Positions 26,630-36,234 are shown, numbered from the stretch's first letter. The stretch: 64,000 nucleotides of DNA from Terriglobales bacterium (GCA_035487355.1 DATHMF010000025.1:1-64000); one strand, 5' to 3'. Made by a program: numbers and translations. The notes: a model not told the origin generated them from the sequence alone.

Positions 26630-27978
26630 GCTGCCATTTTGTTCCTCGCCTTATTTTTCTTCATCAAAAAGTAAAACACGGTCAGAAGCAGCAAATACGG
26701 GCCTGCGCTCATGATGGTGATGCGCGACTGTGGCACCCACCAGGTTGAGATTACGACGGCTGCAATGGCAACCAGTGCGATCACGGATGCAACCGCGCCG
26801 CCGGGAGCGCGCATGGGCAGCGCTGCAATCTCCTGGGCGGAGAGCCGCTTTCGCATGGCGATGTGCGAGGCCAGTGCGATGCCCCAGGCCAGCAGTCCGC
26901 CAAACAATGAAGCGCCGATAATATAAAGGTATGCATTCTGGGGCGTCACACGCTGTACCAGCAATGCGATGAGAATCCCCGATGCGGAAACCAGCACCGC
27001 CCACCGCGGCGATCCCTTTGCTGTGAGTTCGGTGAGCTTGGCGGGTGCGAAGCCGTCTTCCGCGAGCGAGTACAGCATACGGGCAGTGACATACAGGCTG
27101 GCATTGGACCCTGAAAGTGCCGCGGTGAGAACCACGAAGTTCATGATGTGCGAGATGGCAGGTATGTGCGCGACTTCAAAAACCGTGACAAACGGACTTT
27201 GCGTTACACCCACCCGGTTCCACGGAACAACTCCAACCAGAACGGTGGAGGCAAACAGGTACACAAATGTCAGGACTGCAAAACTGATATAGGTCGCGCG
27301 CGCAATCGCGGCCACTGAACGTGCCTCCCCGGAGGAGATTGCTACCATCTCGGTGCCAAGGTAATTGAACAAGACGAAGGAGAGCGCAAACAAGGGTCCG
27401 GCACCACCGTGCGGCAGAAAACCTCCGTCCGAAGTGTAATGTGGCTGCGCCTTTCCGCCCAGAAGCAGGGCAGCGCCGATCATGATGAACGCTGCGATGA
27501 CCACGACCTTAATCATGGCGAACCAGTACTCGAAGCTGCCAAAATCGCCGACCGTACGCAAATTGATGAACAACAGCATTGCAGCGTAGATGGTAATCCA
27601 GACCAGCGACGGAATCTGGGGAAACCAGAAGCGCGCATAAGTAGCCGACGCGACCAGTTCGGCGCTGATGGAGATCACAACTGCGAACCAATATCCGTAA
27701 CGGGAGACAAAGCCCGCCCAGGGATTCAGATATCTGTCGGCATAAACGCCAAAAGAGCCTGCCGCCGGATGCAGGCTCGACATCTCGCCCAACGCCATCG
27801 TGACTACAAAAGCAATCAACGCGCCCAGAATGTAGGAAATAATGACTGACGGTCCCGCGATCTGTATGGCGGCTCCGGACCCTAATAGAAGTCCCGTGCC
27901 TATCGAGCCTCCGACGGCAACCATGGCCATCTGTCCTGCGCTGAGCTCACGGCGAAGCTGGTTGGGTCGTTGTGTCAT
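26626..27978 (-). CDS. APC superfamily amino acid permease
   Basis: 450 aa with 12 predicted membrane helices. It opens with the AAT-family pattern RRELSAGQMAMVAVGGSIGTGLLLGSG, and has FNYLGTEMVAISSGEA in helix 6 and a basic C-terminus KKNKARNKMAA. Amino acid/H+ symport is expected. Coupled translation with the kynureninase gene downstream suggests an aromatic substrate such as tryptophan or kynurenine (inference). The 75-bp gap to the deaminase gene upstream leaves room for its own promoter, though none was clear. Confidence 0.87.
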   Translation of the reverse strand: MTQRPNQLRRELSAGQMAMVAVGGSIGTGLLLGSGAAIQIAGPSVIISYILGALIAFVVTMALGEMSSLHPAAGSFGVYADRYLNPWAGFVSRYGYWFAVVISISAELVASATYARFWFPQIPSLVWITIYAAMLLFINLRTVGDFGSFEYWFAMIKVVVIAAFIMIGAALLLGGKAQPHYTSDGGFLPHGGAGPLFALSFVLFNYLGTEMVAISSGEARSVAAIARATYISFAVLTFVYLFASTVLVGVVPWNRVGVTQSPFVTVFEVAHIPAISHIMNFVVLTAALSGSNASLYVTARMLYSLAEDGFAPAKLTELTAKGSPRWAVLVSASGILIALLVQRVTPQNAYLYIIGASLFGGLLAWGIALASHIAMRKRLSAQEIAALPMRAPGGAVASVIALVAIAAVVISTWWVPQSRITIMSAGPYLLLLTVFYFLMKKNKARNKMAA

Positions 27979-28053
27979 TCGTTCTATGATTTAGCACTGC
28001 ACTGCCATTGCGCCAACTGGGTCTACATACGTGGTCACCGACGCAGGTTGATT

Positions 28054-28533
28054 TTACCCGCCGGAGATCGTCAGGGGCTTTGAACTGGGAATGCCAATGT
28101 CTTCATTCCAAATATCGGGATGCGCCTGGATAAACTCCCGCATCATCGTAATGCATTCAGAATTACCCAGAACAATACATTGAACGCCGTTCGCGAGGAA
28201 GAGCTCTTCTGCGCCTATGAATGTCTTGTTTTCGCCAATGATTATTTTGGGAATCTTATAGAGCAGACTCGCTCCGGTGCACATGATGCAAGGACTAAGC
28301 GTGCTTACGAGAATGAGTTTCTGCCAGTCGGTGCGCCGTCCGGCATTTCTGATACAAACCACCTCCGCATGCGCAGTCGGATCTCCCGTTTGAACTCGCA
28401 GATTGTGCCCTCTTGAAACAATGTTCCCGCCTGGATCAACCAGCACAGCCCCAATCGGAATGCCTCCTTCGGATAGACCAGCTTTAGCTTCGGCAATAGC
28501 TTCGCGAAGCAAATCGTTGTTTGTCAGTTCCAT
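28054..28533 (-). CDS. Cytosine deaminase of the yeast Fcy1 type
   Basis: 159 aa zinc deaminase. Zinc ligands are His55 with catalytic Glu57 (AHAEVV) and Cys82/Cys85 (LSPCIMCTGA). Several segments resemble yeast Fcy1 more than bacterial CodA, which is a different fold: EGGIPIGAVLV, RGHNLRVQ, CGR-like NAGRR, IIGENKTF, and the tail MMREFIQAHPDIWNEDIG. The likely reaction is cytosine to uracil; guanine or other nucleobase deaminases of the same superfamily are alternatives. Single gene, minus strand. Confidence 0.78.
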   Translation of the reverse strand: MELTNNDLLREAIAEAKAGLSEGGIPIGAVLVDPGGNIVSRGHNLRVQTGDPTAHAEVVCIRNAGRRTDWQKLILVSTLSPCIMCTGASLLYKIPKIIIGENKTFIGAEELFLANGVQCIVLGNSECITMMREFIQAHPDIWNEDIGIPSSKPLTISGG

Positions 28534-28945
28534 ATTATTGATTGCTTAATGTGAGTTTTGAATCCGCTTCGTATGGATTCTAACGGCAGTATAAGCCCTC
28601 GAATAGATTTCTGAATATCCGGGAAGGCTGGCGTTTATATCGTATATACGTATATATAAGGATTCGGAAGACCACTTGGACGGCAACAGGCACTCTCAGA
28701 ATCCCATGTTTGGACAAGAGACGGACAAGATAAATCTCTCATCCGTCTGTGGTAAATCAGGCGCACTCAGACTCCGAAACTGGCTCAAGTTGGGAAAAGT
28801 GAAGCGGTTCCACTAACCCATGGAGATTGTTGCGCTTACGTGTTCCCGACGAAGTTTTTGCGGCTCCACACCCGTTTTGAGTCTGATCGGATGACACAAG
28901 TTACACTATAATTGGGGCATTTGAGTCCGGGCTTTGCCCAAGCCC
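28534..28945. other. Intergenic region with AT palindrome and candidate promoter
   Basis: A perfect 14-bp palindrome TATATACGTATATA lies at 28643-28656 within a TA-rich tract. A perfect -10 box TATAAT is at 28907-28912 facing the histidine kinase gene, without a convincing -35. Nothing else is recognised in these 400 bases. Confidence 0.45.
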
Positions 28946-31465
28946 ATGCAACATCCGCAACAACCCGAAGGTGCCTCAAAGGGCATTTCAGACGCTCGCT
29001 TGGCAATTGACCGGGCGGTGTTCTCAGGTTTGGCCCGGGACGTTCCTCTCGAGAGTGCTCTGGCTATACTGTGTCAGACCGTGGAACAGCAGTGCCCTGG
29101 CTTATTCTGCTCGGTCCTCGTTCTCGGCCAGGCTGGCACTCGTCTGTTCCAAGCTGCGGCACCGAGTCTTCCCGCAAGTTTTTCGCAAGCTATCAATGGA
29201 GTTGCCGTCGGTCCGAATGAAGGATTGTTTGGGGCAGCCGCATATCGAAAAGAAGATGTGATTGTATCTGACATTGCGAGCGATCCGCGCGTCGCCAGTT
29301 GGCGAGACCTGGCGCTAAAGCACGGGTTGCGGGCCTGCATGCTGGCCCCTGTCATTTTGAGTGAAGGCAGCGTTCTAGGTACGTTCGCGGTCTACTGCCG
29401 GGAAGCCAGGCCCCCTAACAACCAGGAGCAGGAGCTTATTCAGTGGACGACTCCCTTGATTGCCATCCTGATGGAGCGAAAACGAGCTGATGATTCCTTA
29501 GGTCGAGAGCGTGAGCCGCTTCACGCCGAGGCAGCCAGCCAGATGGCGTCCGAGCGCCTCGGCATGGCTATGTGGGCGGCCGGGCTTTCCATGTGGGACT
29601 GCGACGTGCCTACTGGCAAGGTGTATCTGAGCGAAGGCTGGTCCGTCATGCTGGGAGGCGAACCGCAAGACACGCACACTACGGTCCAAGAGCTGCTCCA
29701 GATCACGCATCCGGAGGACCAGGAGAGAGTGTGGAGGCTTTCAGGAAAGAACGTGAAGGGCGAGATTCCCCGCTATCGCGAGGAGCACCGCGTCCGCAAC
29801 CTCGCGGGAAAATGGATTTGGGTCGAAAGCACGGGCAAGGTCGTCTCGCGCGACCACAACGGCCGCGCGCTGCGCATGATGGGAACGAATGTTGACATCA
29901 GCGAGCGCAAGCACCGCGAAGAAGCCTTGCGGCATTCCGAGGCGAATCACCGCTCGATGATGGCTGCGGCGCCCTACGGAATCTACTGCGTCGATCTGCA
30001 CGGAAAATTCCTTTTTGTGAACCCTGCGCTGGTCGAAATGCTTGGCTATGATTCGCCTGAAGAACTCATGTCCCTCAACATAAACAAAAGCGTTTATCTC
30101 AGCTCCGACGAGCCCGCCCGCCTGATTCGTGAAAACCCCGGCGGCATGAGCGGCGTCGAAGCTGAGTGGAAGCGCAAGGATGGCGCGCTCCTCACGGTAC
30201 GTCTGGGAAGCCGGGCGGTACGCGACGCCGGCGGCACGATCACTCACTATGAAGTGATTGGGGAAGACGTGACCGAGAAACGCGAACTGGAACGGCAACT
30301 GCTGCAGGCACAGAAAATGGATGCCGTGGGACGGTTGGCTGGCGGGATTGCCCATGACTTTAATAATTTGCTTACCATCATCGGGGGGCATCTCGCGCTG
30401 CTCCAAGAGACGTCCACTGGCCCCAACCCGCACCTCGAAGGGATTGAGCAGGCGCAAAAGGCCGCGGACCGCGCGGTGGTCCTGACTCGACAGTTACTGA
30501 CCTTCAGCCGAATGCAGTTTCTGCAACCTAAGATCATCAACTTGAATGCGGTAGTGACGGAGATCGCCAAGCTGCTGCCGCCGCTCCTGGGAGCCAATAT
30601 TGAACTGGTGATCGTGCCTGGCCCAAACCTCGGATGTGTGAAAGCCGACCCGGGACAGATAGAGCAAGTCATCCTGAATCTCGCAGCCAACGCGCGCGAC
30701 GCTATGCCCGCAGGCGGAAAACTGGTGCTTGAGACCGCTAATGTGGCGTTGAATGCAGAGCATGCGCGCCTCCATCCACCACTCGCCGCCGGCCAATACG
30801 TGATGCTTGCGGTGAGCGATCCAGGTGTGGGGATTGATCCGGAAACACAGGCCCGCATCTTCGAGCCATTTTTTACTACCAAAGAAAAAGGCAAAGGGAC
30901 CGGATTGGGGCTCTCCACGGTGTACGGCATCGTCAAGCAAAGCAATGGTCATATCTTGGTTGACAGCACGCCCGGAAGAGGGACGAAATTCAGGATCTAT
31001 TTGCCGTTAGTGAAGGAACCTGCTGACGCGATCAAGCCTGTCTCCGTAGCCCCGAGAGCTCTGGGAGGTAACGAGACCGTCCTTCTTGTCGAGGACGAAA
31101 AAGGCGTCCGCCAGGTGGCTTGGCACTACTTAAACCGCAGTGGATACACCGTCCTGGAAGCCCAAAATGGCAGAGAAGCCCTCGAGATCGCCAGGCAATA
31201 TCCTCACCGTATTCATGTCCTGATCACAGATATGGTGATGCCTGGAATCGGCGGCTCGGAATTAGCCAAACAGATGGCATTGCTTCAGCCGGAAACAAGA
31301 GTCGTCTACATGTCCGGCTACAGCGAAACCGCGTTGTTCGAGCATAACGGTGTTGCTCCCGATCTGGTCTTGCTTCCCAAACCTTTCACTCAGGAATCTC
31401 TCACCAGCGCTGTGCGAGATGCCATCGATCGTGGGGCGAAGCCGAAGGACCTGACGAATCCCTGA
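28946..31465 (+). CDS. Hybrid sensor histidine kinase (GAF-PAS-PAS-HisKA-HATPase-REC)
   Basis: 839 aa from ATG 28946 (an in-frame TTG at 28934 is less likely). Domains in order: GAF at about 20-175 (RAVFSGLARDVPLESALAIL ... VLGTFAVYCREA), PAS at about 205-320, a second PAS at about 330-440 (YCVDLHGKFLFVNPAL), HisKA with the phosphorylated His470 in GGIAHDFNNLL, HATPase with GTGLGLSTVYGIVKQ around 651, and a C-terminal receiver with Asp762 in LITDMVMPG and a conserved Lys in LLPKPF. No membrane helix, so a soluble sensor, perhaps of light, redox or a small ligand through GAF/PAS. An attached receiver implies a phosphorelay; no partner regulator is encoded beside it. Confidence 0.9.
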   Translation: MQHPQQPEGASKGISDARLAIDRAVFSGLARDVPLESALAILCQTVEQQCPGLFCSVLVLGQAGTRLFQAAAPSLPASFSQAINGVAVGPNEGLFGAAAYRKEDVIVSDIASDPRVASWRDLALKHGLRACMLAPVILSEGSVLGTFAVYCREARPPNNQEQELIQWTTPLIAILMERKRADDSLGREREPLHAEAASQMASERLGMAMWAAGLSMWDCDVPTGKVYLSEGWSVMLGGEPQDTHTTVQELLQITHPEDQERVWRLSGKNVKGEIPRYREEHRVRNLAGKWIWVESTGKVVSRDHNGRALRMMGTNVDISERKHREEALRHSEANHRSMMAAAPYGIYCVDLHGKFLFVNPALVEMLGYDSPEELMSLNINKSVYLSSDEPARLIRENPGGMSGVEAEWKRKDGALLTVRLGSRAVRDAGGTITHYEVIGEDVTEKRELERQLLQAQKMDAVGRLAGGIAHDFNNLLTIIGGHLALLQETSTGPNPHLEGIEQAQKAADRAVVLTRQLLTFSRMQFLQPKIINLNAVVTEIAKLLPPLLGANIELVIVPGPNLGCVKADPGQIEQVILNLAANARDAMPAGGKLVLETANVALNAEHARLHPPLAAGQYVMLAVSDPGVGIDPETQARIFEPFFTTKEKGKGTGLGLSTVYGIVKQSNGHILVDSTPGRGTKFRIYLPLVKEPADAIKPVSVAPRALGGNETVLLVEDEKGVRQVAWHYLNRSGYTVLEAQNGREALEIARQYPHRIHVLITDMVMPGIGGSELAKQMALLQPETRVVYMSGYSETALFEHNGVAPDLVLLPKPFTQESLTSAVRDAIDRGAKPKDLTNP

Positions 31466-31495
31466 ACTCAAGCGAAGATTCCACAGGCGAAACAA

Positions 31496-31561
31496 TGGCG
31501 GAGGGAGAGGGATTCGAACCCCCGATACCCTTCGGGTACAGCGGTTTTCACACATCCCTCC
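31496..31561 (-). pseudogene. tRNA-Ser(TGA) remnant lacking D arm and 5' anticodon stem
   Basis: Reading the minus strand, the 3' half is intact: anticodon TGA, stem ACCGC, long variable arm (TACCC GAA GGGTA), T arm with GGTTCGAATC, acceptor TCCCTCC, G and CCA. Directly before the anticodon region comes GGAGGGA-TG, which is exactly the matching 5' acceptor strand. The D arm and 5' anticodon stem, about 25 bases, are missing. It cannot fold as a normal tRNA. An intact tRNA-Ser was not found in the window. Confidence 0.75.
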
Positions 31562-31780
31562 GCGTGAGTGTTTTTCAACGGTTTAACAGCACTTGAAATC
31601 ACTGCTCACGGCGTCTGGGATTGAACCGTTCCCACGTTGAGGGGGGTACTTGCTGCTAGTGTCTGGAGCCTTAAAAACAGTGCTGATCGCCGCATATTTG
31701 CTGGGGAAAATTAATTTCAGGGTAGGGACTTGCTGGGGGCAGTCCTCAGTTGTCAGTCCTCAGTCCTTAGGGGCTTTTGT

Positions 31781-31915
31781 TCTGAGGGCTCCGCAGCCAA
31801 AACAAGGCTGCTTCGCCGTCCTCACCCCATCAAGCCAAAACCCGGTTTGCCGGGGACCCCGACTCGCAAAAAGTTCGTGCGATCCGGCGCTCACTTCTCG
31901 CTCACCCGTCCTAGG
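31781..31915. repeat. Direct repeat unit, copy 1
   Basis: Begins CTGAGGGCTCCGC and includes CTTCGCCGTCCTCACCCC and GGCGCTCACTTCTCGCTCA. It is nearly identical to the second copy 190 bases further on, differing by a short insertion near the start and a few substitutions. Confidence 0.75.
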
Positions 31916-31970
31916 GGCTCGGCAATCCCGACCGGCAACGAATTTTCAAAGACCTTCAAGGGCTTTATTC

Positions 31971-32090
31971 TAAGGGCTCCGCGGTAAACCGCTTCGCCGT
32001 CCTCACCCCATCAAGCCAAAACCCGGTTTGCTGGGGACCCCGACTCGCAAAAAGTTCGCGCGATCCGGCGCTCACTTTTCGCTCACCCTA
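31971..32090. repeat. Direct repeat unit, copy 2
   Basis: Begins CTAAGGGCTCCGC and matches copy 1 over about 120 bases in the same orientation. No open frame is conserved between the copies. Confidence 0.75.
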
Positions 32091-32257
32091 TTCAAATTAA
32101 GCCCCACATTCTCAAATGCTGTTAAAACACACTTCTAGCACAATGATGACCTGCAGTTTCCAAGAAATCAATGATTTGATGCCAGAGTGATATCACGATT
32201 AAACAAACCTGGGGGCCATTCGCCAATCGCTTCGGTGGTTGGAGGATGTTGTTCTGC

Positions 32258-35200
32258 CTAGCGCGGCTTGGGCCGGGGCGAGGTGTTCACCGTCAGTCCC
32301 GAGGAGCTGCCATTGAAGTTGTCGTTGCCGATGTAAATCGCCTGGATCTGGTGCACGCCAGGGCGAAGCGGCGTGCTGTAGCTTGCCGCTCCGCCACCAT
32401 CCAAGGTGAGCACGGGCCCAAGTTGCGTATTCCCATCCAGCAGAATCACGCTGCCTGAGGGGGTACCGCCACCCGAATTTACGGCGACTGTGAATGTCGC
32501 GCTCTGGCGGAAAAAAGTCTGGGCGGGCGCCGTGAGGGAGGCGGACGTGGAGTTCGCCCCTCCCGTCGCCGTAACCACCTGGGGCAACGGCGCAGAGGTG
32601 CTGGAAACGAAGTCAGGGTTGCCGAAATAGACCGCTGTAATGCTATGTGCGCCTACGGAGAGCCCGGCAGCGGGCAATGAGGCAACGCCACTGCTCAGTG
32701 GCACTGGCGAACCCAAATCGACGCCTCCATCCTGAAACTGCACGCTTCCTGTGAGCATGCCACCAAAGTAGGAACTCACGGCAGCGCTAAGAGTCAGAGG
32801 TGCCCCGGAGGCAGAGGGGTTGCTGCTCGAAGCGAGCGTCGTTACGCTGGCTTCCGGGCTCACCGTCTGCATGAGTTGCGAAGGGCTGGCGTCGAAGTTC
32901 ACATCTCCGCTGTAGACGGCGTTGATGGCATGTTGGCCCAACGATAAGGATGAAGTCGTGAATGTGGCCGTGCCGTCAGGACTCAACGTTACGGCTGAAC
33001 CCAAATTGGTGATGCCATCGCTGAATTGCACTGTGCCGGTGGGTGTGCCGCCCGATGGCGTTGTAACCACTGCGGCGAACGCCAGAGGCTGGCCGAAGGC
33101 AGACGGATTGCTTCCCGCGGCCAGAGAGAGCGCCAGGGTGGTGCCCCTGTCATTTTGGATTCCGTTTGTGGAATGGAGATCAATCGAAACTGGACCCGTC
33201 TGGGTACCACTCACCGCGGTATTGGTGATGGATACATTCTGGGCCTGGCTCACAACGACCGATCCCGAGGTACTGCCGGTTCCCAGGTAATAAGAAGGTC
33301 CGCTATTGGCGTTGATGATTTGATTTCCGTCCATGCTCACGTCACTGGCGGAGCCAATGAAAAACGCAGGGCCTGGCACATTCTGCACCGTGTTCCCGGA
33401 CAAGACGATGTGCTGATTGATGCGCACATCCGTGCTTTCGCTTTCGTCATTAAAGTTGAATCCGTTGATCAACCAGCTCACGATCATGATGGCGCCGGGA
33501 CTGGTTCCACCCCTCAGAATCCACGGGACTGTAGAAAAGGGCCCAGAATCAGAGATCCAATTGTTCAAAACCTGCATGTCCTGGACGCCCGGGCCGACCG
33601 CAGGCGGCACGTCGTTTAAGATCCCGGCCAAGATGGCAGCGTGGGTCTGTCCTATCATTACGTTGTTCTTTAACAGGCCATATGGCCCCTGGGGAAGGAT
33701 GGCGCGCGCGTGATTGTTCAGAAACTGGTTGTTGCGCACAATCCAGCGGGCACCCATGTAATTGAGGCGTCCCAACCAACTGTCTGAGGCTACATGAGGG
33801 ACCTCCTGGCTCAACTGCACATTAAATCCACCCCCTGCGTTCGGAGAGACCGCCTGGATCGAGGAGAACCCCAGCACACCGAATGCGGAATTGAAAATAA
33901 TGACGGGGTCTCCCGGCTGCGGAGTGGAGTCCGACTCAGCTAACGTGAGTTGGTCTCCGCTGACTGCTTCCACGGGAAAGAAACTCGCGGCCCCGATATT
34001 GATGCCATCGTCACCGTGATAGGCAAACACACTGTTCTCCACCAGGACGTCGCCGCTACTCTGGTTCACTTGCAGGGCACCCCTGGAAGCGGAGATCAGC
34101 TTCCCACTCGACCGGTTCACTGTGCAGTTCGAGACCCGTATCCCTCGGCCGCGATCAAAGAAGAACGCAGTGTTCGGCGCCGAATGTACCGTCACGTTTT
34201 CAAGTGCGAAATCCTGCACACCTTCGACCCACATGGCAACCCCCTCGGTTGCATAATAGCGGACCAGGAGAGCGATACCAGCCGGGTAATCAACGAACGC
34301 GGGCGAAGAGTAGAGCCCATTGCCTTCATAAACCGGCGGGGGGGAACCGGAACCGTCGGTGGAGAAAAACTCCTCCGTTTCGGTTTGCCTTCCCCAAGTG
34401 TTGCCGGTCACATCCCAAGGCGTAGTAACCTCAATGGACTTGGAGCCATCGTCGGGATAGGCGGGGTCGATCTGAAGCTGGTTCGGGCCATTGTGGGGAC
34501 CCGCAATGATCCTGCCCAGTGCAGCAATCCTTAGGTGCGGCCAATCGAGCACAAAGTTCTTGAACACCACTCTGGTAGCGTTATTCATGAGGATGCCGAA
34601 CCCCGGGTTGCTGAAATTCAGCGTGGAGCCCTGGCCGTCGATGGTCATGTCGGTCAAACCGTCAATGAACCAATGGACGTTCGGGTCTGTACCCTGAAAG
34701 TTGTAAACGCCCTTGGGAATCATGAGCGTTCCTGCTCCGGCCGTCTGCGCACTGGCGACGGCCAGCGGGAAGTAGTCGTCCGGGAGTTCCCCTGGGTTGA
34801 TTGGACGCATTGTGTAAATCGTATCTGATGCTGGCGCCGGGGCCAGGATAGTGACGGTGATGTCTTGCCCGGTGACCGAAGTGAACGTCTCCACACGATC
34901 AGCCGGCGTGGTCGTCAAGCCGGCGGATGTGGGAATAAAAGACAAGTAGGATTGATCGATCGCAAAGAGCCCGCTGCGGCCCTCACTGCGGCCAATTCGG
35001 ACATAGTGTTCCAGGGCATCAGAGTAACCGGTAGCGCCAAACGCCTGTGCCAGGTCCGGATACAACGCCAGGTACTCAGCCGCGGAAAAAACATTCGATC
35101 CCTTATCGCCGCGCGACAACCCGGTCTGGAGCCAGAATGAAGTTGCTTCATCGGTGGATTGGAAATTCAGCTCAGGATGCTGCTTCATGTAATAAGCCGG

Positions 35201-36148
35201 ATCAAAGACCAGGGGCATCAACGCGTCCAGGCCGATGCGGCCGTCGCTAGAGTACGTAAACACGTGATCATTGGCGCCCTTCAGCGCGTAGTCATTGATG
35301 CTATCGACGCCGCCAGCAGTGCCGTAAAGCAGCGCCTTGTCGTAATTCAAGAACAAGTAGTCCAAAGCATAAAACCGCGGATGGCCGTGCCGGTTTTCCG
35401 AGATGCCATGCTCAATCCAATGGGTTTCCGCATCCGTGTCGGACAGGGACGCCAAGTCGGGATTCGCCTGCTTGTAATACGTCACGTCGAAAACTGTCGA
35501 CGCGAGCGCCAGCACTCCGCTGCGGCCTTCGGTGTGTCCGGTGGAAACGTAGTGCTCTAAAGCTGCAGCATAGTTCTGCGCGCCGAATGCCGCCTGCAGA
35601 TCAGGATAGTAAGCCAGGTACTGCTGGGTCCAAAAGAGCGGATGCGCTCGCCGGCCCTCATCCACACCCTGGTTGATCCAGTGGGCCTGCGCGTCGGCGT
35701 CCGACAAGCCAGCCAAGTCGGGATTCACCTGCTTGTAGTAAGAAACATCGAAAACCAAAGGACTTACTGCCGCTGTGGGGTCGACTGCCGCCGCTTTAGG
35801 GGCTACTGGCGGGGCGAGCGAACCCCGGTTTGCGGCTGAAGCCGGACTGGATCTGCCCGTGAGCAAAAGCCCCCTCCCTGCCTTATCGGCGAGCTGGCCG
35901 AAGCGCGGCATCGAGTAGCTCCTGGATCGATTGATCCGCGAAACGAGGTCCTTCAGCTTGGCCGCGGTCGTGAACACCGGGGGATGCTCGGCCAGACTGT
36001 GATAGGAGCCGGGGATGCCGTCCATATTGCCTGAGACACGAGCCGGGCTACGCGACGACGGATTGAGATCCTGGGCCGATAGAATTGAAGATAAACAGAA
36101 CAAACTTCCTATGAGAGCTGCGATCAACTGAGGCCATCTTGCTAGCAT
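32258..36148 (-). CDS. Large secreted protein: NPDL/YPDL repeats, beta-helix and Ig-like (Big_3) domains
   Basis: 1296 aa with signal peptide (to about residue 25, LSAQ). Three modules at about 129-215, 216-305 and 310-395 share a pattern of a VFD-x-x-YY-x-x-x-(N/H)P(D/E)L opening, an HW/FW-x-x-x-G segment, a YL-x-x-YPDL or similar middle and EHYV-x-x-G-x-x-EGRSG. They resemble the FDxxYYLxxNPDV repeats of some secreted bacterial proteins. The middle (about 430-980) is a right-handed parallel beta-helix of the pectate-lyase type (TIDGQGSTLNFSNP, LENVTVHSAPNTAFFFDRG, SGNTVQNVPGPAFFIG). The C-terminus has three Ig-like domains with the Big_3 pattern GTPTGTVQFSDG. Probable extracellular polysaccharide binding or cleavage; catalytic residues could not be identified. 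Confidence 0.82.
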   Translation of the reverse strand: MLARWPQLIAALIGSLFCLSSILSAQDLNPSSRSPARVSGNMDGIPGSYHSLAEHPPVFTTAAKLKDLVSRINRSRSYSMPRFGQLADKAGRGLLLTGRSSPASAANRGSLAPPVAPKAAAVDPTAAVSPLVFDVSYYKQVNPDLAGLSDADAQAHWINQGVDEGRRAHPLFWTQQYLAYYPDLQAAFGAQNYAAALEHYVSTGHTEGRSGVLALASTVFDVTYYKQANPDLASLSDTDAETHWIEHGISENRHGHPRFYALDYLFLNYDKALLYGTAGGVDSINDYALKGANDHVFTYSSDGRIGLDALMPLVFDPAYYMKQHPELNFQSTDEATSFWLQTGLSRGDKGSNVFSAAEYLALYPDLAQAFGATGYSDALEHYVRIGRSEGRSGLFAIDQSYLSFIPTSAGLTTTPADRVETFTSVTGQDITVTILAPAPASDTIYTMRPINPGELPDDYFPLAVASAQTAGAGTLMIPKGVYNFQGTDPNVHWFIDGLTDMTIDGQGSTLNFSNPGFGILMNNATRVVFKNFVLDWPHLRIAALGRIIAGPHNGPNQLQIDPAYPDDGSKSIEVTTPWDVTGNTWGRQTETEEFFSTDGSGSPPPVYEGNGLYSSPAFVDYPAGIALLVRYYATEGVAMWVEGVQDFALENVTVHSAPNTAFFFDRGRGIRVSNCTVNRSSGKLISASRGALQVNQSSGDVLVENSVFAYHGDDGINIGAASFFPVEAVSGDQLTLAESDSTPQPGDPVIIFNSAFGVLGFSSIQAVSPNAGGGFNVQLSQEVPHVASDSWLGRLNYMGARWIVRNNQFLNNHARAILPQGPYGLLKNNVMIGQTHAAILAGILNDVPPAVGPGVQDMQVLNNWISDSGPFSTVPWILRGGTSPGAIMIVSWLINGFNFNDESESTDVRINQHIVLSGNTVQNVPGPAFFIGSASDVSMDGNQIINANSGPSYYLGTGSTSGSVVVSQAQNVSITNTAVSGTQTGPVSIDLHSTNGIQNDRGTTLALSLAAGSNPSAFGQPLAFAAVVTTPSGGTPTGTVQFSDGITNLGSAVTLSPDGTATFTTSSLSLGQHAINAVYSGDVNFDASPSQLMQTVSPEASVTTLASSSNPSASGAPLTLSAAVSSYFGGMLTGSVQFQDGGVDLGSPVPLSSGVASLPAAGLSVGAHSITAVYFGNPDFVSSTSAPLPQVVTATGGANSTSASLTAPAQTFFRQSATFTVAVNSGGGTPSGSVILLDGNTQLGPVLTLDGGGAASYSTPLRPGVHQIQAIYIGNDNFNGSSSGLTVNTSPRPKPR

Positions 36149-36234
36149 GCGTCCATTTTCACTTTCCTGGTAAATTAGCTACTCTGCAAATTAACCCCAT
36201 TTGAGGCTGGGAGTTTCAGGACAGGCTCATAAAT

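Larger units (their letters stand above)
31562..32257. other. Non-coding region with a long imperfect direct repeat
   Basis: About 700 bases without a credible gene. It contains two copies of a roughly 120-bp unit (31781-31915 and 31971-32090), plus a short cagtcctcag duplication near 31740-31770. Nothing else is recognised. Confidence 0.5.

Noticed and set aside
31496-31561. Group I intron interrupting tRNA-Ser
   Set aside because: The 5' acceptor strand directly abuts the anticodon region, so bases are missing rather than inserted.
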